This document shows, piece after piece, positions 11,166-22,293 of a stretch of DNA of 64,000 nt. The notes beneath the pieces are model-generated. The model did no database searches. It was not told the DNA's origin and was given only the letters and a program-made list of their open reading frames with translations. Where the stretch lies: NCBI GenBank assembly GCA_016081115.2, contig JABTTQ020002181.1, forward strand, positions 279,932-343,931, read 5' to 3'. A program made the position numbers and the translations under genes. Source of the stretch: Rehmannia glutinosa. Taxonomy: Eukaryota > Streptophyta > Magnoliopsida > Lamiales > Orobanchaceae. Numbering within the stretch: position 1 is the stretch's first letter; each line of letters begins with the position of its first letter.

Positions 11166-12351
11166 ATATTTGCGAAATTTGGAATCCTACGAAAATGACA
11201 TGTCAAAAGTTGGATGCAAAAAATAATGGGTCATGTCATGGGCACTTTTGCCCCACTTTTCTTGAAAAAAGACAAGCTTTTACGCTTTCCGGTAATTTTT
11301 GGACAAAATTACGCTCCTGCCCTTTTTTTGGACAAATTTATCCTCCAGCCAAAAATTTCGGACTTTTTTACGATGTTGTTTCAAACATGTTTCTTCTAAT
11401 CAAATTTCAGTGAAAAAATAAATTTTGCTCCCGTTAAATAATCCATTTTATACTCGAAATTTTATAAAAAAAAACAAGAAATATACACATAAAACAACAT
11501 ATATTAAAACCAAAAACACAATTCAATTTTTGATCAAATACATGAAAACATAAAAATATAGAAACAACCAAGAAACAATATAGAAATAAACCACAAACAA
11601 TATAAAAAACACCATATGAGCAAAAAGAGCTTAAAAATATATAAAAATTGTATTTAAACATCGAAAACTACGTGAAACAACAAAGAAACATAAGAACAAC
11701 ATTAAAAACGGTATGGAAACAACCTAGAAACAATGTAAAAAATATTAAAAACACCACATGAATAAAAAGAGCTTAAAAATAGATAAAAACTAATCTACAC
11801 ATTGAAAAATACATGAAACAACAAAAAAATTATTCGAACAATATTAAAAATATTATAAAACAACACATAAACAATATAAATAATCTACCAAACAATAAAT
11901 GAACAAAAAACAGCATAAAAAATAGGTAAAAGTTGTTTTAAAACATCGAAACAACAAAGAAATAACAAAGAAACAAATTTAAACAACATCGAAATAACAT
12001 ATATGACATATAAAATAATATAGGAACAAGAAGAAAAAAAAAACGTAAAAATAATCAAAAAATATGCAGGAGCGTAAAAAAGGAAACAAATAGGTACAAA
12101 AGTGATAAGAGCGTATTTGGTGGTGTTTTTTAAAAAGTTGAGGTATTTCCAGGAATTTCTCAAAAATAATTAATTTGCAAGGCCCACCAAAAAGAAAATT
12201 CGCGAATAACTCGACTGGTAATATCACAAATAGTCATTAATAATATCTAAAATAATAATGTTTTTACATCCAATTTATATGGTTCGACACGATAAACTTA
12301 ATACGGTCCAACACAACACACCCCGTGCATCGCACGGGTAAAACGTACTAG
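11166..12351 (+). mobile_element. Helitron (3' end certain, 5' end not found)
   Basis: The right end has the Helitron 3' signature: a 7-bp perfect stem CCCGTGC...GCACGGG (12322-12338, loop ATC), nine bases, then CTAG (12348-12351) followed by T, the expected insertion context. The start given is only the left limit of the repeat-rich body; I found no convincing TC 5' end. The body holds three degenerate tandem units of about 140 bp (from about 11628, 11768 and 11911). No helicase frame exists, so it is non-autonomous. Confidence 0.62.
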
Positions 12352-13335
12352 TATGTATAAAAAGATCAAGCTACTTGAACTTGATTAAAACTTGGTCAAA
12401 TTTGACTCCATAACAATTTTTTTACTTGAAAATGTGTTCAACTCAAAACTCTATTTGTTTACATCCCTATCTGATTATAATAATTAAAACATACTATATA
12501 TGAGCTTAAAAGATATTATATCTACATTAATTCCAAAGAATAATGTGACAACATACAAGTTGATATATACTTATTCAAAAGTACTTTTTGACATATCGAC
12601 TTGGTTTACATTCAACTAGATATTTCTTCATGATTGATAGTATTGTTTCTGGTGTAATTACAAAAATTACCCCAGAAATTTGGGTCATTTACGAAAAAAT
12701 TCAGTTAACTTTCAAAATTACAAATATCCCATTAACATTTGTTTCTAATTCACAAATTGCATTTTAAGTTAGAATTTGTTAGGCATATACAAACTTCAAG
12801 GGGATTTTCGTAATACCTTAAGTGGGTATTTGTAATTTCAAAAGATAACTGGAGATTTTTTAATATTAGATTAAACCTCGAGGGTAGTTTTTTAATCATC
12901 CCTATACCTTTTACCAAAAAATGCATGGCAGTCATTTACCAAAATGTAAGCCATAAAAGTGACTGAACATGTGCAACGTACAGAGCCATTTCGAAATGCA
13001 AAGCTACTAACAATGCTAAGACATGTGATTAAACATCAAAATGGAGGATCAATCAATGAAAAGTATACCTTTCAATCAAAGCAGAGCCATCTCTGCCAAA
13101 TGATGTATTTACATTTAAAAATCGCAATAACTCGAAAAAAATGATTTCAAACTGCACAGCTTGTTGTTTGCCTAACCTAAACCTACAAGAAATACTTTGA
13201 AGCACAGACTAATTCGACGCAAAAAATCTTGACCTTGTGTTGATGTAAAAATCAAACAACTCAAATGTTGGATTTTTTGTAATTACCCCAAACCTCAGGT
13301 GTAGTTTTCGTAATTATCCATTATTTTGAAGCTCC
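12352..13335. repeat. Fragments of an inverted-repeat MITE 3' of the WD40 gene
   Basis: 12653-12690 (GTGTAATTACAAAAATTACC, then CCAGAAATTTGGG) and about 12860-12905 (CCTCGAGGGTAGTTTTTTAA) look like the two arms of a MITE whose ends read TAATTACAAAAA..ACCCC. A second end fragment (TTTGTAATTACCCC at 13276) lies within 20 bases of the WD40 stop codon and probably forms its 3' UTR. No gene is seen between them. Confidence 0.5.
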
Positions 13336-15614
13336 TTAGATTCTAACTGGCAATCCATAGTTATGGAATGTTCTGATTGTGCCGTCCACATTAGCCGTCA
13401 CGAAAACTAGACCCCACGTCGCGGATAATATTCTCGACTCGTTCTTCTGCTGATGATGATGAAGATGATCACCACAGGCATTGCATGGCTGACATTCATT
13501 TTCCGCAGACGACAAATCCCACAAAGGAAGTTTCTCTTCGGGCCATGTTATGGATGCCCTAGACGAGCCGTCCATGGAAAACCAATTCGCAAGGGAGAAA
13601 CGATCTGAATCCCATATCCTAGACGAGGCGTCTTGGTGATCATTTGTCAGCACACTGGATGGAGAACTATTACAGCCAAAGCAATTTTGTCCAATGTCCG
13701 AATCTGACCAGGGTATCACGACTGAGATGCCTTCAAAGAGGAAATTCTCGCATGAACGTGTAGATTTGGCTTGTTTGGATGTTTGGATGTTTGGATCGTC
13801 GTAGTTCCACAAATAAATGCGAGAATCCTCCCCAACTGACACGATGTGTGTTCCACTTGAAGTAAATGAAGCCGACATCTGACAACCCGATTTCGTGAGA
13901 CCTCTGTATTTGCGGACAACCTCAACCCCATCAAGTATGCGAATTTTGGAGTCCTCCGATGTTATCATCACTCTTTGAGAGTCATTTTTCAGAAACTGAA
14001 CACCGGTAATTTTGTTGCCAGACGATTTCCTTTTGCCATGGATGTTTATCTCTGCATTTAGTATGATCTCGTCATCTGTGACATTAAAACATCCATGTTG
14101 AGAATTCTCTCCAATATAACACGTAACGACTTTTTAAAATTAGGAAAGCATTCGTGAGATAAATGTGTACCTGATATTTCATAGAACCGGCAGTTACCAG
14201 AAACCGAACCAACCACAAACCCCTGTCATCGTGAAAAAAATGGAAATATGTTATACAATGTATCCGTAAGAAAATACATTAAACTTCAACTTTACCATTA
14301 ATATCATGGTATACCTTTCCGTTTGGCTGGTAGCATACCGCTGTCACTATGTCATGCACGTTAGCCCAATCCTTAACTCTCCTTCTCGGGATTCCCCAAA
14401 TTCGAACTTTACCATCTATGGAGCCACTTATGAAGCAGTTCTCGTCGACAGGATTGAATTGAACACATGTTACTGAATCCATCCACAAAACAAGAATAAT
14501 TAGTTTCGAGCACTAGAGCATAAAAAGCAGATTATGTTTAACGTTTTCTGATAATTACCATAATTGCTGTGATGAAAAACTCCGAGACATTTGTCACAGT
14601 CAGCTTGCCATAATCGAACGGTTTTATCCATGGATGACGATAGAAGATGCTGCAAAAACCAAAAGATCCACTTTAGATACAAAAAATAATTAACAACATA
14701 GAAAAACAGTTAAAATATGTTGAGCAACTCACGTTAGATGTCGACCAAGCCAGGTCCAAAACATCACTGCTATGGCCCTGAAATATCTGCATCGGCAGTT
14801 GTTTGATATGGAAAATATTTTCAGGGATGACCACAGATGCATGAATTTTTTTCTTCTGCTTGCCTTCCATATCCATGCTACCATAACTGCATTTATTGGC
14901 CTGGCAAGAGGCATCTACCGAGGTAACACGCCAAATGCAAACTACCCCATCTGCACCACCACTAGCCAGATATTGGCCATCGGGACTAAACTTCATGGTC
15001 CAAATTAGACCGGTGTGAGCTTTAAGTTGTTGTCCAGCATAAACAGCAGTGCACTCCATATACCTCTTCCGATTCTGTTCTATTCTCATCCGACGCATTT
15101 TTCCTGCTTCCGCATTATGTAAGTTTGATTCCTTAGATAAATTTGCACCTTGGTTTTTCTTCATCTTCCAAGTAAAGTGTCTCCACCACCTCATCATTTT
15201 CTTCTTTTTTGGGCTCTTTTCTAGACAACCCTCGACTTCCTTCATTTCACAACTTTTAGCAGACTCAAAATTTTCTTTTATTTCCCTCTCCACACCAATG
15301 CTTATATCATCCAACCAATCCTCCTGGTCGGAATAATCAACCGAGCAATTAGCTTCACTGTTCGATTTCCTTCTTTCAGATAGCAATTTGTCGTCTGTAT
15401 TTCTTTTAAACTCCATTGTCGCGGAACATTCGAGAAAGCCCACTTTGGATAAAAACATTTCCCTTCTTTCTCTAACACTCTGCGGCTCGCTCAACCAAAT
15501 ATCATAATCTGAATTTCTACACATCAAATCTTCCTTCACAACAACAAACTCCTCAGAGATCAAGTGATCTACACTATCAAAGAAAACCTCTTTTCCATCA
15601 CAAACACTCAACAT
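13336..15614 (-). CDS. WD40-repeat protein, plant WDR44-like
   Basis: Five exons with GT-AG introns join in one frame: 15614-14733, 14649-14559, 14472-14315, 14222-14171 and 14075-13336, giving 640 residues and a TAA stop. The start is the first ATG of the long first exon. Residues 1-195 are acidic then Lys/Arg-rich (about 133-190) without a known fold. WD repeats follow at about 197-229 (HTGLIW...GVVCIWR), 277-309 (GHSSDVLDLAWS...DKTVRLW), 324-352 (GSIDGKVRIWG), 361-393, 412-440, 452-480, and a last one at about 610-636 after an insert rich in Cys and His (CNACGDHLHHHQQ). These would form a beta-propeller scaffold for protein binding. The layout matches a plant family related to WDR44 (including Arabidopsis At5g24320-type proteins); its role is not well known, and the assignment is from recall. 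It is the only clear host gene here, and no internal stop or frameshift is seen. Confidence 0.92.
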
Positions 15615-18114
15615 AATTTCTCACAATAGACTTGGCTACACAATTCCACATTAAATCACCAAATTTAATAATGTCATTTCAGAAAGAACACTCCCACTAT
15701 ATAAACGAACCGAAACCCCCACATTCACGGACCGAGTTTCGCTCCCCAAACAATGCCAAACAGGAGAACAAACCCACAGTAATGTACACCCTTCAATAAA
15801 ATATATGTCTTGTACAAATACTAGGTACAAAAACAAACTCCACAGTTGGAAAATTCTAAATCAAGATAAGTTGTGGTAGCCCAACACAGCAGGAAGGTAT
15901 AAAATAATACAAAACCAATGGAAAACAGACAGACCGAAAGGGTTTCAAATGGTTGAAATAGTTGTAATTGCACCTTGAATACCTTGCAAAGCAAACAGAA
16001 AATCCCAACAGTATCACCGACCCCCCTTTGATTAAGGCCGTTGCATCACCTAATAGGAATCAAAAACACCACCCCCACCAATACAAAGCCAACTGAGTTC
16101 AAAAACTCCCCCAAGTTCTCTGTACTTTGACTTGGCAAATGTTGTTTGATGTTGAAGGAAAGGTAAAAGAAAATCAAATCTTTGGTATATATAAGTGTCG
16201 AAAACTCAATCTTGACAATAAACAACAAAACAAAAGTTAATAAAAGGGGCCTTGAGATCTGTGAGTTGTGAAAAGATGGTTTTTTGGGAATTTTGGCAGC
16301 ACACGAGCGGCGCAACACAGCGCAGAAAAATGCTGGTCGCAGTGTATATATATATGTATAGGCTTTTTAATGTGTTGTGTGTTTCCAGCCAAAATGAGGG
16401 GGCTCACTTTTTTCTCTGTATCCTCAAAATGGCACCACTTCTCAAAAACACAATCCAAAGTCAATTTCCACACAGAGTCCAACGCTCACCCCCCACCCCC
16501 ACTTGAGCAACAAGCTGTTAAAAACGCATTGAAACTGGAGTTAGATGGAAATAAAGAAAAATGAGAGAAACAAATTCCACATAATTTAATCCCAAAATAG
16601 ATCCAAGATTTGCAACATATAAACTGAGTTGAGGCGAATCAAGAAATGGGATTTAAAAATTTTGGGAAAAGAATTGACTTTTGGCATTTAATAGTGGGTG
16701 GTGAGTACTATATATGTTATGCATGCAATGTAATAATTTGGTAAAGATACATTTTTTTTTAAAATCATTATTGGGTTTTTTTTAGAACATATATATATAT
16801 ATATATATATATAAATTTTTTTTGCGGAGATGATAAAGTAATTATTGGTAGTTGTATGGAATTATTGAAGAAAAAAGGAGAATTGGGGTGTGTGTGGTGT
16901 GGGGGTGGGGTGTGGGGGGTAGGGGGGTTGGACAAATGCATTACAGGCTGTGCATTTGTTGTGTTTTTTTTTTTTGTTTTTTTTTTTATGCAAACAACCC
17001 TATGGAATAAAAGTTTTCAAGCTAATTGTCTTGGCCTAGTAATTGTCTTTTGGGTAGTGTAGCTGTTACCTATCAGACACTCAGAAAAGAAAAGAAAAAC
17101 ATAAATTGAGATAGCGATTACTCGGGTCACACATTATTCATTTATTATCATTTATCACCCTCTGGATAAATATTTAATTATTTAGAGGAATATAATTTAT
17201 TTTAAACAAAAAAGAACAACTTTTCAATAAAGCTGAAAGCAGACAAAAAAAAAAGCTGAAAGCCGACAAATTGCAGTTCATTTTTATTGTTAATAAAATA
17301 TATTAAAATTAGCATATTTATTTGATTAATAATAAAAAAACTTGGCCGGAACTTGAGCTGATTTTGTAATAAAATCACGATCTAGAAATCTCAGGTGTGA
17401 TAATCCATAAGTCATTAGTGTATAAAAGTTTAAATGCAGAATATTGACAGTAAAAAATGTTGGCGTGTAACACAACGATTACGAAGGCATGAATAGCACA
17501 TATGAAAATCCCAATCCCATTGCACTCAATAATATTGTGAATAGTCTTCCCTTATAGGAGGACTTGTTTGGGTAAACACAAACCTTACTCTGGCGATAAT
17601 TACAGCCTTAGAATATTCATAGGAATGGGACAGTTGTAAATATTTTTTTTATTTATTTTTATCGCATCGTTACACTTTAAGGTACTCTTGAAAAATAAAA
17701 AAAGAACTTTCCTTTTTTTGACAATCATTTTTGCTTGCTCTTTGTTGTATGTAGTATATACATGATTTGGGTTCTCCTAAACACAGACAATTATCACCAA
17801 GGTTTATACTCTTATTTTATATATATACACCTACATTCAACAGTAAAGACAAGATAAATTACACTCTATAATGATTTATGTGAGCTTACACATATGACAT
17901 ACATTGAATGTATTTAAATACCAATGAAACATGAGAGTTGTTAAGTCGATGAAAAGGCCGGACTGGGCTTTAATTTTAAAGGACTGAAAGGAACCACGAA
18001 GCCTATTTGGTCTGGCCTGATTGGCCTAGTACATTTAACATGCATTTTTAAAGCATGGGTCAGACTGGACTCCAAAAATATGGTTGTGGATTTTAACATT
18101 GGTTGGCCTGGTTT
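15615..18114. other. Upstream region of the WD40 gene and AT-rich spacer
   Basis: No convincing coding frame. A minus-strand TATATAAG-type box at 16186-16196 could be a promoter about 570 bases before the start codon, but no transcript evidence exists. 16790-16813 is a TA microsatellite. 16876-16930 is a G-run cluster (next entry). 17230-17270 has a short tandem repeat of AAAGCTGAAAGC. 17941-18114 is GC-richer, of unknown origin, and is the site in which the next retrotransposon inserted. Confidence 0.4.
16876..16930 (+). other. G-run cluster, possible G-quadruplex
   Basis: This stretch has five or more runs of four to six G separated by T/TGT/TA on the plus strand. It lies about 1.3 kb upstream of the WD40 start codon. 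Such runs can form a quadruplex; whether it acts in regulation is unknown. Confidence 0.45.
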
Positions 18115-19232
18115 TGTTGGAATTGTTTGTTTGGTAAAATGGGTGTGACCCGATTTTGACAAAATAATCAAGTGGTTTCCATTAGTCAAAAATGGAATTA
18201 AATTATTTGTAAAAATTCTACGAAGAGAGTAGATGAGAATAACATTTGGAATTTCTCAAAACCAATTCCGGGTGAATAAGAAATTAATGCTAGAAGTTAG
18301 CCACTTAATACTAATAAATGGTATGGAAAATGAAAAATGTGAGGAATGAGATATGCTTCATCCCACATAGGATAAGGAGGCAAAGTTTGCACACGTAATA
18401 TATCCCAAGTTGGACTTATGGGTTTGGGCCCTTGGGGGCACCCAAGTTTTTAAAACAGTGAGGACATACATGCTTGTGGGTTTGGTTCAAAGCACACGCG
18501 CGCGCCGGCGGCCGGCCCGGCCCGGGTCATGGGTCATGGGCCTGGGCTTGGGCTTCAAGGCCCTTATTCTTTTTGGACCAAAAACCTTTAAAATAAATAA
18601 TTAATTAATTTTTGTAATTAATTAATTAGGATTTTCAACCTGGGAGTGTACGCACCCGAGCACGGCCCGTGCGTCGGGTCGTGCGTCAGTCGGTTTGGTT
18701 CGCATCCGAGCACGGGCTGACGCACGGGTCGTGCGTCAGGCCGTACCTTTGCCATTTTGCTTCGCATCCACGCACGGGCAAGCGCACGGGCCATGCTCCA
18801 GGTCGTGCGTCGATGAACAGATGCGTCTGTTCGTGCAAAATGTGTCTTTTCGAGCCAAAAAGACGTGATCTTTCCATACGAGGCACCTGAGGCCTATATT
18901 ATTCGACCCTTGCTGATTGAATGAAAAAACAAAAATAATCAGAAACATAAAATCGGTCATTGCATTCTGCATATTAACTCATTTCCCTCCTTTAAAAGCT
19001 CGAAAGTTCAAACTCTTGTTGTTCGCTGAAGTTTCGGTTTTGCTAGTGCTGCTAAACTGAAATAGTAAAGTCGTTGTATCTTAGAGATGAGCGCCAGAAC
19101 CGTAAGCACTCGGTATATGGGGCGTTTTCGTCTTGCGGAGACTGAATATAATTCAGGCCTCGACTTATCCATACACTTATAAACACCAGCCATTTTCTTT
19201 CGAAACAGAAACCATACACTATTTTCATAACA
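18115..19232 (+). repeat. 5' LTR of family A copy 1
   Basis: The 1118-bp LTR pairs with 21176-22293. It contains a GC-rich U3 part with repeated GACGCACGG/TGCGTC words (18660-18830), a conserved hairpin at 19032-19062 and the word TTTCGTCTTGC (19126-19136), complementary to the leader just after the LTR. The two LTRs differ by many substitutions and small indels (for example near 18440-18520), so the insertion is not recent. Confidence 0.9.
19032..19062 (+). promoter_or_regulatory. Conserved hairpin in LTR transcript, family A copy 1
   Basis: A 9-bp stem TTTCGGTTT/AAACTGAAA (one G-U pair) encloses the loop TGCTAGTGCTGCT. The 3' LTR has the stem as TTCCGGTTT/AAACCGGAA (22093-22101 and 22115-22123), where a T-A pair has become C-G and the G-U pair G-C. 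The other family A element has a different stem around nearly the same loop. Such paired changes suggest a selected RNA structure in the 5' leader; the function is unknown. Confidence 0.65.
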
Positions 19233-19250
19233 ATTGCAAGACGAAATATT
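19233..19250 (+). promoter_or_regulatory. Leader site complementary to its own LTR, possible primer site
   Basis: Right after the LTR the leader reads ATTGCAAGACGAAAT instead of a tRNA-iMet site starting TGG. Its core GCAAGACGAAA (19236-19246) is the exact complement of TTTCGTCTTGC in the LTR at 19126-19136. The partner element shows the same at 28382-28395. This could be a self-priming site as known for Tf1-type elements, a site for an unusual tRNA fragment, or a structural leader contact. Confidence 0.5.
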
Positions 19251-19267
19251 TGTTTATGTTGAAGACG

Positions 19268-19920
19268 ATGGCATCAACATCAATATCGTTCACAGCAATA
19301 GTTGCTGCTCCCGCTCATGGCAAAAAGCCGCCCAAGTTCTCCGATGCCGACTTCAAACGTTGGCAACAGAAAATGCTATTCTACCTTACCACCCTGGGGT
19401 TGTCTCGTTTTCTGAAGGACGATCCCCCTTCAGTAGGCGATGAAGAAATCGACAACAACCGGAGAATCGCTGTGGATGCTTGGCATAACAGCGATTTTCT
19501 GTGTCGAAACTATGTTTTGAATGGGCTGGACGACACCCTCTACAATGTCTATAGCACGTTCAAAACGTCCAAAGAGTTGTGGGACTCTTTGGAGAAGAAA
19601 TATAAAACAGAAGATGCCCGTACAAAGAAATTTATAGTCGGTAAATTTCTGGATTATAAGATGGTTGACACCGAGACCGTGATTATCCAAGTGCAAGAAA
19701 TTCAGATCATACTTCACGATTTAGTGTCTGAAGGGATGGTTATGAGTGAGTCGTTCTAAGTGGCTGCGATTATCGAAAAATTGTCGTCGTCGTGAAAAGA
19801 TTTCAAAAATTACCTCAAGCACAAGCGAAAAGAGATGGGACTTGAGGATTTGATAGTTCGACTTCGGATTGAGGAAGACAACTGGGATTCCGAATGGAAA
19901 TCGGCAAATGTGGGGGTATG
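19268..19920 (+). pseudogene. Short copia gag lacking zinc knuckle, two stops
   Basis: The ATG at 19268 (an in-frame ATG at 19256 is an alternative) opens a gag with FSDADFKRWQQKMLFYLTTL, NYVLNGLDDTLYNVY, SKELWDSLEKKYKTEDA and FLDYKMVDTETVI, the usual blocks of copia capsid proteins. Two nonsense changes are visible, TAA at 19757 and TGA near 19794. After them the frame still gives YLKHKRKEMGLEDLIVRLRIEEDN and then ends at 19918-19920. Related full gags continue into a CCHC zinc knuckle; that part is deleted here. About 217 residues in all. Confidence 0.85.
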
Positions 19921-20300
19921 ACCAAACTTTGTGGAACATCAGTGGAGATTCTGTTGCATTTTTTAAATGTAACAGAAGGTGTTGCCAAAAGTGTTGTAAA
20001 CACCGAAACCACATTTGCATGAAGTGTTGCCGAAAGTGTTATAACACTAAAGGCAGACACCGTAACAAGTTAAGTTTGAAGTCTTACTAAAAATGTGATA
20101 AAACCAAATGTTAGACACCTTGTAAAAGGTGTTAATGGAGTTGTTGGAACTAAGGTCTGAAATCTATTAGAATGAGATTCTAACTGGATTGTTTGGACAA
20201 GGTTCTAACAAAATAAAATAAAAGTGGCCGAGAGCCATGAAAGATCTGGATGATCTTGTGTTAAACAAGGATACCAGAAGTTGGAAGGGGAGCTTTACTT
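19921..20300 (+). other. Conserved non-coding block between gag and RNase H tail (family A)
   Basis: This block has no frame but is clearly related to 29033-29356 in the other family A element. It includes repeated AAGTGTTG words and small stems such as ACACCTT/AAAGGTGT near 20117-20134, and the pair of TTAGAATGAGATTCTAAC-like words at 20168-20185. Its retention while pol was lost suggests a cis-acting role such as packaging (inference). Confidence 0.45.
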
Positions 20301-20509
20301 TTTAGCAAACTACATAAAAGAGATTGCCTTGAAATGTGGGGGTGCTTTGGAAAAAGTAGAAGCACCCAATGAAATAAATTCAGCATTTATGATATAAGTG
20401 ATGGAAATGTTGTATTTATTAAAGGTGTCTTTTCTTGCAAAGAAAAGAGGTAGGTCTAGACATTTTTGTCTAAGAAATAATACCAATAAACAGTTGATTT
20501 CGAAATGAG

Positions 20510-20629
20510 GTTATTTCGGTTGATTACGTGAAGTCAAAGGAAAACCTTGCGGATCCGCTTACAAAAGACATAAATCGAGATCAATTGTATAAACTGTTAA
20601 GGGGAATGGGTTTAAAATCCACAACTTAA
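20510..20629 (+). pseudogene. C-terminal tail of copia RNase H
   Basis: The frame VISVDYVKSKENLADPLTK continues to a TAA at 20627-20629 (39 codons). This is the extreme end of copia pol, where RNase H ends in VKSKENLADPLTK. There is no start codon and no catalytic residue upstream, so it is a remnant, not an enzyme. A similar remnant is at 37424-37560. Confidence 0.85.
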
Positions 20630-21175
20630 AGAATGTTCATAGCGGTAACCCAACATTGTGAATTGGAGATCCCAAGACCTTGGTTCAATGGGACAACTAA
20701 GTTATGAATGTTCAGCTGAACACTTAAAGAATGTGTTAGATCATTCTCGAAACATCCAAGTGAATGTAAACCTGTTGAATGTGGTGAGGTTAAGTTTAAG
20801 ACTTTTAATGATTCATATACCGAAAGGTGGAGTATGGCAGGATACTCTTAAATAGGAGACCACCTATATAAGTGAGAAGTAATGGCCGCTTCAAAAAAAC
20901 ACTTATGAATCTAAGATGTGCTTCAGGGCCGAAATGGACACAACGTGAGATCAACAAGTGTTAGAGTTGTTATTGTGTAAGTATTGTTGTCTCGGTTTAC
21001 ACAAACGGCTGAGTAGTTCAAGACATCGCGTTACTAAGCAGCTAGTAAATCCAATAGTATTTTACTAAGGAAGGTTCAAAGCCACAAGCTACCTATCCTG
21101 ATGCAATAACGATTCGCCGAGACTTTCAAGCGAATCTGCATACACGCATGCATTAATTTCATTCATATGAGGGAT
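20630..21175 (+). other. 3' untranslated part of family A copy 1
   Basis: Non-coding sequence between the RNase H tail and the 3' LTR, ending with a short purine tract (ATGAGGGAT) that is the likely plus-strand primer. The matching region of the other copy (37560-38089) is similar throughout, with GTATGGCAGGATACTC in both. Confidence 0.65.
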
Positions 21176-22293
21176 TGTTGGAATTGTTTGTTTGGTAAAA
21201 TGGGTGTTGACCCGATTTTGACCAAATGATCAAGTGGTTTCCATTAGTGAAAAATGGAATTAAATTATTTGTAAAAATTCTACTAAGGGAGTAGATGAGA
21301 ATAGCATTTGGAATTCTCAAAACCAATTCCGGGTGAATGAGAAATTAATGCTAGAAGTTAGCCACTTAATACAAATAAATGGTATGGAAAATAAAAAATG
21401 TGGGGAAGGAGATATGCTCCATCCCACATAGGATAAGGAGGCAAAGTTTGCACACTTAATATATCCCAAGTTGGACTTATGGGTTTGGGCCCTTGGGGGC
21501 AAGTTTTTAAAGGGGTGAGGACCTACATGCTTGTGCCGGCTCGGTTCGGCCCGACCCGGGTCGAGGGTCGCGGGCATGGGCTTAGGATTGGGCTTCAAGG
21601 CCCTTATTCTTTTTGGACCAAAAACCTTTAAAATAAATAATTAATTAATTTTTATAATTAATTAATTAGAATTTTCAACCTGGGAGTGTACGCACCCGAG
21701 CACGGGCGGACGCATGGCCCATGCGTCGAGTCATGCGTCAGTCGGTTTGGTTCACATCCGAGCACGGGCTGACGCACGGCCCATGCATTGGGTCGTGCGT
21801 CAGGTTGTACCTTTGCCATTTTGCTTCGCACCCATACACGGGCAGGCGCACGGGCCATGCGCCAGGCGTGCGTCGATGAACAGATGCGTCTGTTCGTGCA
21901 AAATGTATCTTTTGGAGCCAAAAGACGTAATCTTTCCATACGAGGCACCTAAGCCTATATTATTCGACCCATGCTGATTGAATGAAAAAACGAAAATAAT
22001 CAGAAACATAAAATCGGTCATTGCATTCTGCATATTGACTCATTTCCCTCCTTCAAAAGTTTGAAAGTTCAAACTCTTGTTGTTCGCTGAAGTTCCGGTT
22101 TTGCTAGTGCTGCTAAACCGGAATAGTAAAATCGTTGTATCTTATAGACGAGCGTCGGAACCATAAGCACTCGGTATACGGGGCGTTTTTGTCTTGCGGA
22201 GACTGAATATAACTCAGGCCTCGACTTATACATACACTTATAAACACCAACCATTTTCTTTCGAAACAGAAACCATACACTATTTTCATAACA
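21176..22293 (+). repeat. 3' LTR of family A copy 1
   Basis: The 1118-bp partner of 18115-19232, starting TGTTGGAATTG and ending CATAACA. It keeps the hairpin with a perfect 9-bp stem (22093-22123) and the leader-complementary word with one change (TTTTGTCTTGCGG near 22187). Confidence 0.9.

Larger units (their letters stand above)
18115..22293 (+). mobile_element. Non-autonomous copia family A element, copy 1 (gag-only type)
   Basis: Two 1118-bp LTRs (18115-19232 and 21176-22293), both TGTTGG...TAACA, flank a 1.9-kb interior holding a short gag, a non-coding block and the last 39 codons of RNase H. Zinc knuckle, protease, integrase and reverse transcriptase are absent. The bases outside are GGTTT and TGTTT, matching at four of five. 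A purine stretch GAGGGAT precedes the 3' LTR. The same reduced layout is present at 27345-39212, so this is a family of deleted elements (like published TR-GAG elements) that must have been moved by enzymes of others. Confidence 0.9.

Noticed and set aside
11434..12227. Phe/Ile/Tyr/Cys-rich minus-strand frames resembling membrane proteins
   Set aside because: The composition follows from A-rich tandem repeats; frames are unrelated to each other and have no motifs.
13716..13934. Minus-strand frame of 72 codons
   Set aside because: Shadow of the WD40 last exon in another register; the spliced frame carries the WD repeats.
21317..22033. Frames on both strands in the LTRs of family A copy 1
   Set aside because: They arise from GC-rich repeated words in U3 and appear in altered form in the other LTR; not genes.
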